Source: Spiro-02 sp964465155
GTDB lineage: Bacteria; Spirochaetota; Spirochaetia; Sphaerochaetales; Sphaerochaetaceae
Direction: 5' to 3'
Assembly: GCA_964465155.1 (NCBI GenBank)
Contig: CAYXIH010000026.1
Location: 1 to 23,236 of the forward strand
Length of the DNA: 23,236 nt
In this document: in pieces, positions 22,678 through 23,236 of the stretch
How the letters are laid out: every line of letters starts with the position of its first letter
How positions within the stretch are numbered: position 1 is the first letter of the stretch
The notes under the pieces: generated by a model
Told to the model about the DNA's origin: nothing
The model's database searches: none
What the model saw: the letters and a program-made list of their open reading frames with translations, nothing else
Position numbers and translations under genes: made by a program

Positions 22678-23052
22678 TTAACGTTTATACAGAAAGCCTA
22701 CGGTGTTCTGACCATTTGCAGAAACTGAAAGAGTCATTGTTGTTGAATTTATATTGTTGAAACGATAATGTGCGCTTTTCCCATTCGCCGATGCTTCAAG
22801 ATAGTAATAATCATTTGAAGCCGTTGCAGTTCCACCACTTGCGGCTTTGAAATAATTCAATATTTCGTCGGTCTGGCCATTCACACTCTGTGAGATTCTA
22901 TCCGCTGAAATTGTAAACTGGACTTTTGCATCTGCATCTGACCAAGTTCCATACATCCAAGCCGGTACAGGGTCGAAGCTCTGTATCGACTGTTCACAAG
23001 ATACAAACAAACAGCAAATCGCAAGCAAGGGTACCAAAGCAATCTTCTTCAT
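22678..23052 (-). CDS. Small predicted lipoprotein (copy B of a tandem pair)
   Basis: This 124-residue paralogue of the protein at 22033-22404 has a signal peptide (MKKIALVPLLAICCLFVSC) that differs at only one of 19 positions, with C19 the lipidation site. In the mature part FDPVP, YGTW, FTIS, DEILNYFK, GGTATAS and a final FLYKR are shared, while the intervening residues are mostly different. The ATG at 23052 follows AAGGGGA. The two genes are on the same strand, each with its own terminator, so they are likely transcribed separately. No function is recognised. Confidence 0.85.
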   Translation of the reverse strand: MKKIALVPLLAICCLFVSCEQSIQSFDPVPAWMYGTWSDADAKVQFTISADRISQSVNGQTDEILNYFKAASGGTATASNDYYYLEASANGKSAHYRFNNINSTTMTLSVSANGQNTVGFLYKR

Positions 23053-23236
23053 TCGTGTTTCCCCTTCTGTGTCATTGCCTGTCTTTCATGGTACCTCATC
23101 TCTCTGAATCAGTATTGTTTTTACCTTTGATACATACCAAATTCACAAATCAAGGAACATATCAGTTGGAGACTTTGCAGAAATGGCATCGTTGATGCAG
23201 TCTCGTACAACAGTCACTAATTGCTATACGCGCGAG
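23053..23236. other. Non-coding upstream region of lipoprotein gene B to window end
   Basis: This contains the promoter region of copy B and the right end of repeat unit B (to about 23172). The short open frame here has no ribosome-binding site or recognisable product. Nothing else was identified. Confidence 0.5.

Larger units (their letters stand above)
22523..23172. repeat. Tandem duplication, unit B (lipoprotein gene plus flanks)
   Basis: This is the second unit of the head-to-tail duplication, about 650 bp against 671 bp for unit A. Non-coding terminator segments are better conserved than the mature coding part. The promoter segments have diverged most. No third unit is evident in the last 64 bp of the window. 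Confidence 0.8.

Overview
The window looks like a chromosomal segment of a fermentative anaerobic bacterium, most probably a spirochaete of the Sphaerochaeta/Treponema kind. This is inferred from the gene set (Rex, [FeFe] hydrogenases, SecD/SecF/YajC, an ArgR regulator, a short RRM protein) and from two lipoproteins with a relaxed spirochaete-like lipobox (FVSC). No rRNA, tRNA, CRISPR array or insertion sequence was recognised. The DNA is a draft scaffold. It has two 100-N gaps (2936-3035 and 4375-4474), and the second is almost certainly an assembly artefact because identical 55-bp ends flank it.

Region 1 (about 1-5700, minus strand) is a hydrogen/redox module. In transcription order it holds a [2Fe-2S] thioredoxin-like ferredoxin, a PAS-containing sensory-type (group C) [FeFe] hydrogenase, a SpoIIE-type phosphatase, a second [2Fe-2S] ferredoxin, a catalytic-type (group B-like) [FeFe] hydrogenase, and the start of a free methionine-R-sulfoxide reductase that runs off the window. 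A TTGACA-17-TATGGT promoter drives it.

Region 2 (5855-13185, minus strand) holds rex and ispH (overlapping), then secF, secD and yajC, then a solitary groEL. groEL has its own terminator and a promoter that contains an 18-bp Rex-box-like inverted repeat. Region 3 (13337-14862, minus strand) is an overlapping pair of polyprenol/phytol-kinase-like and DUF92 (phytyl-phosphate-kinase-like) membrane proteins.

Region 4 (15128-19384) has a plus-strand RRM RNA-binding protein that converges on a translationally coupled minus-strand operon: LemA, DUF2207, SLC13/ArsB-type permease, DUF1653. Divergent from LemA is argR, with a candidate ARG box in its promoter, followed by a terminator and pgi (glucose-6-phosphate isomerase). 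Region 5 (21850-23236) is a head-to-tail duplication of about 650-670 bp. Each unit carries a minus-strand lipoprotein gene and its terminator.

Functionally, Rex (NADH/NAD+ sensing), the sensory hydrogenase with its phosphatase, and the catalytic hydrogenase form a plausible circuit that tunes fermentative H2 production. The Rex-like site at groEL hints that the redox regulon may reach further.
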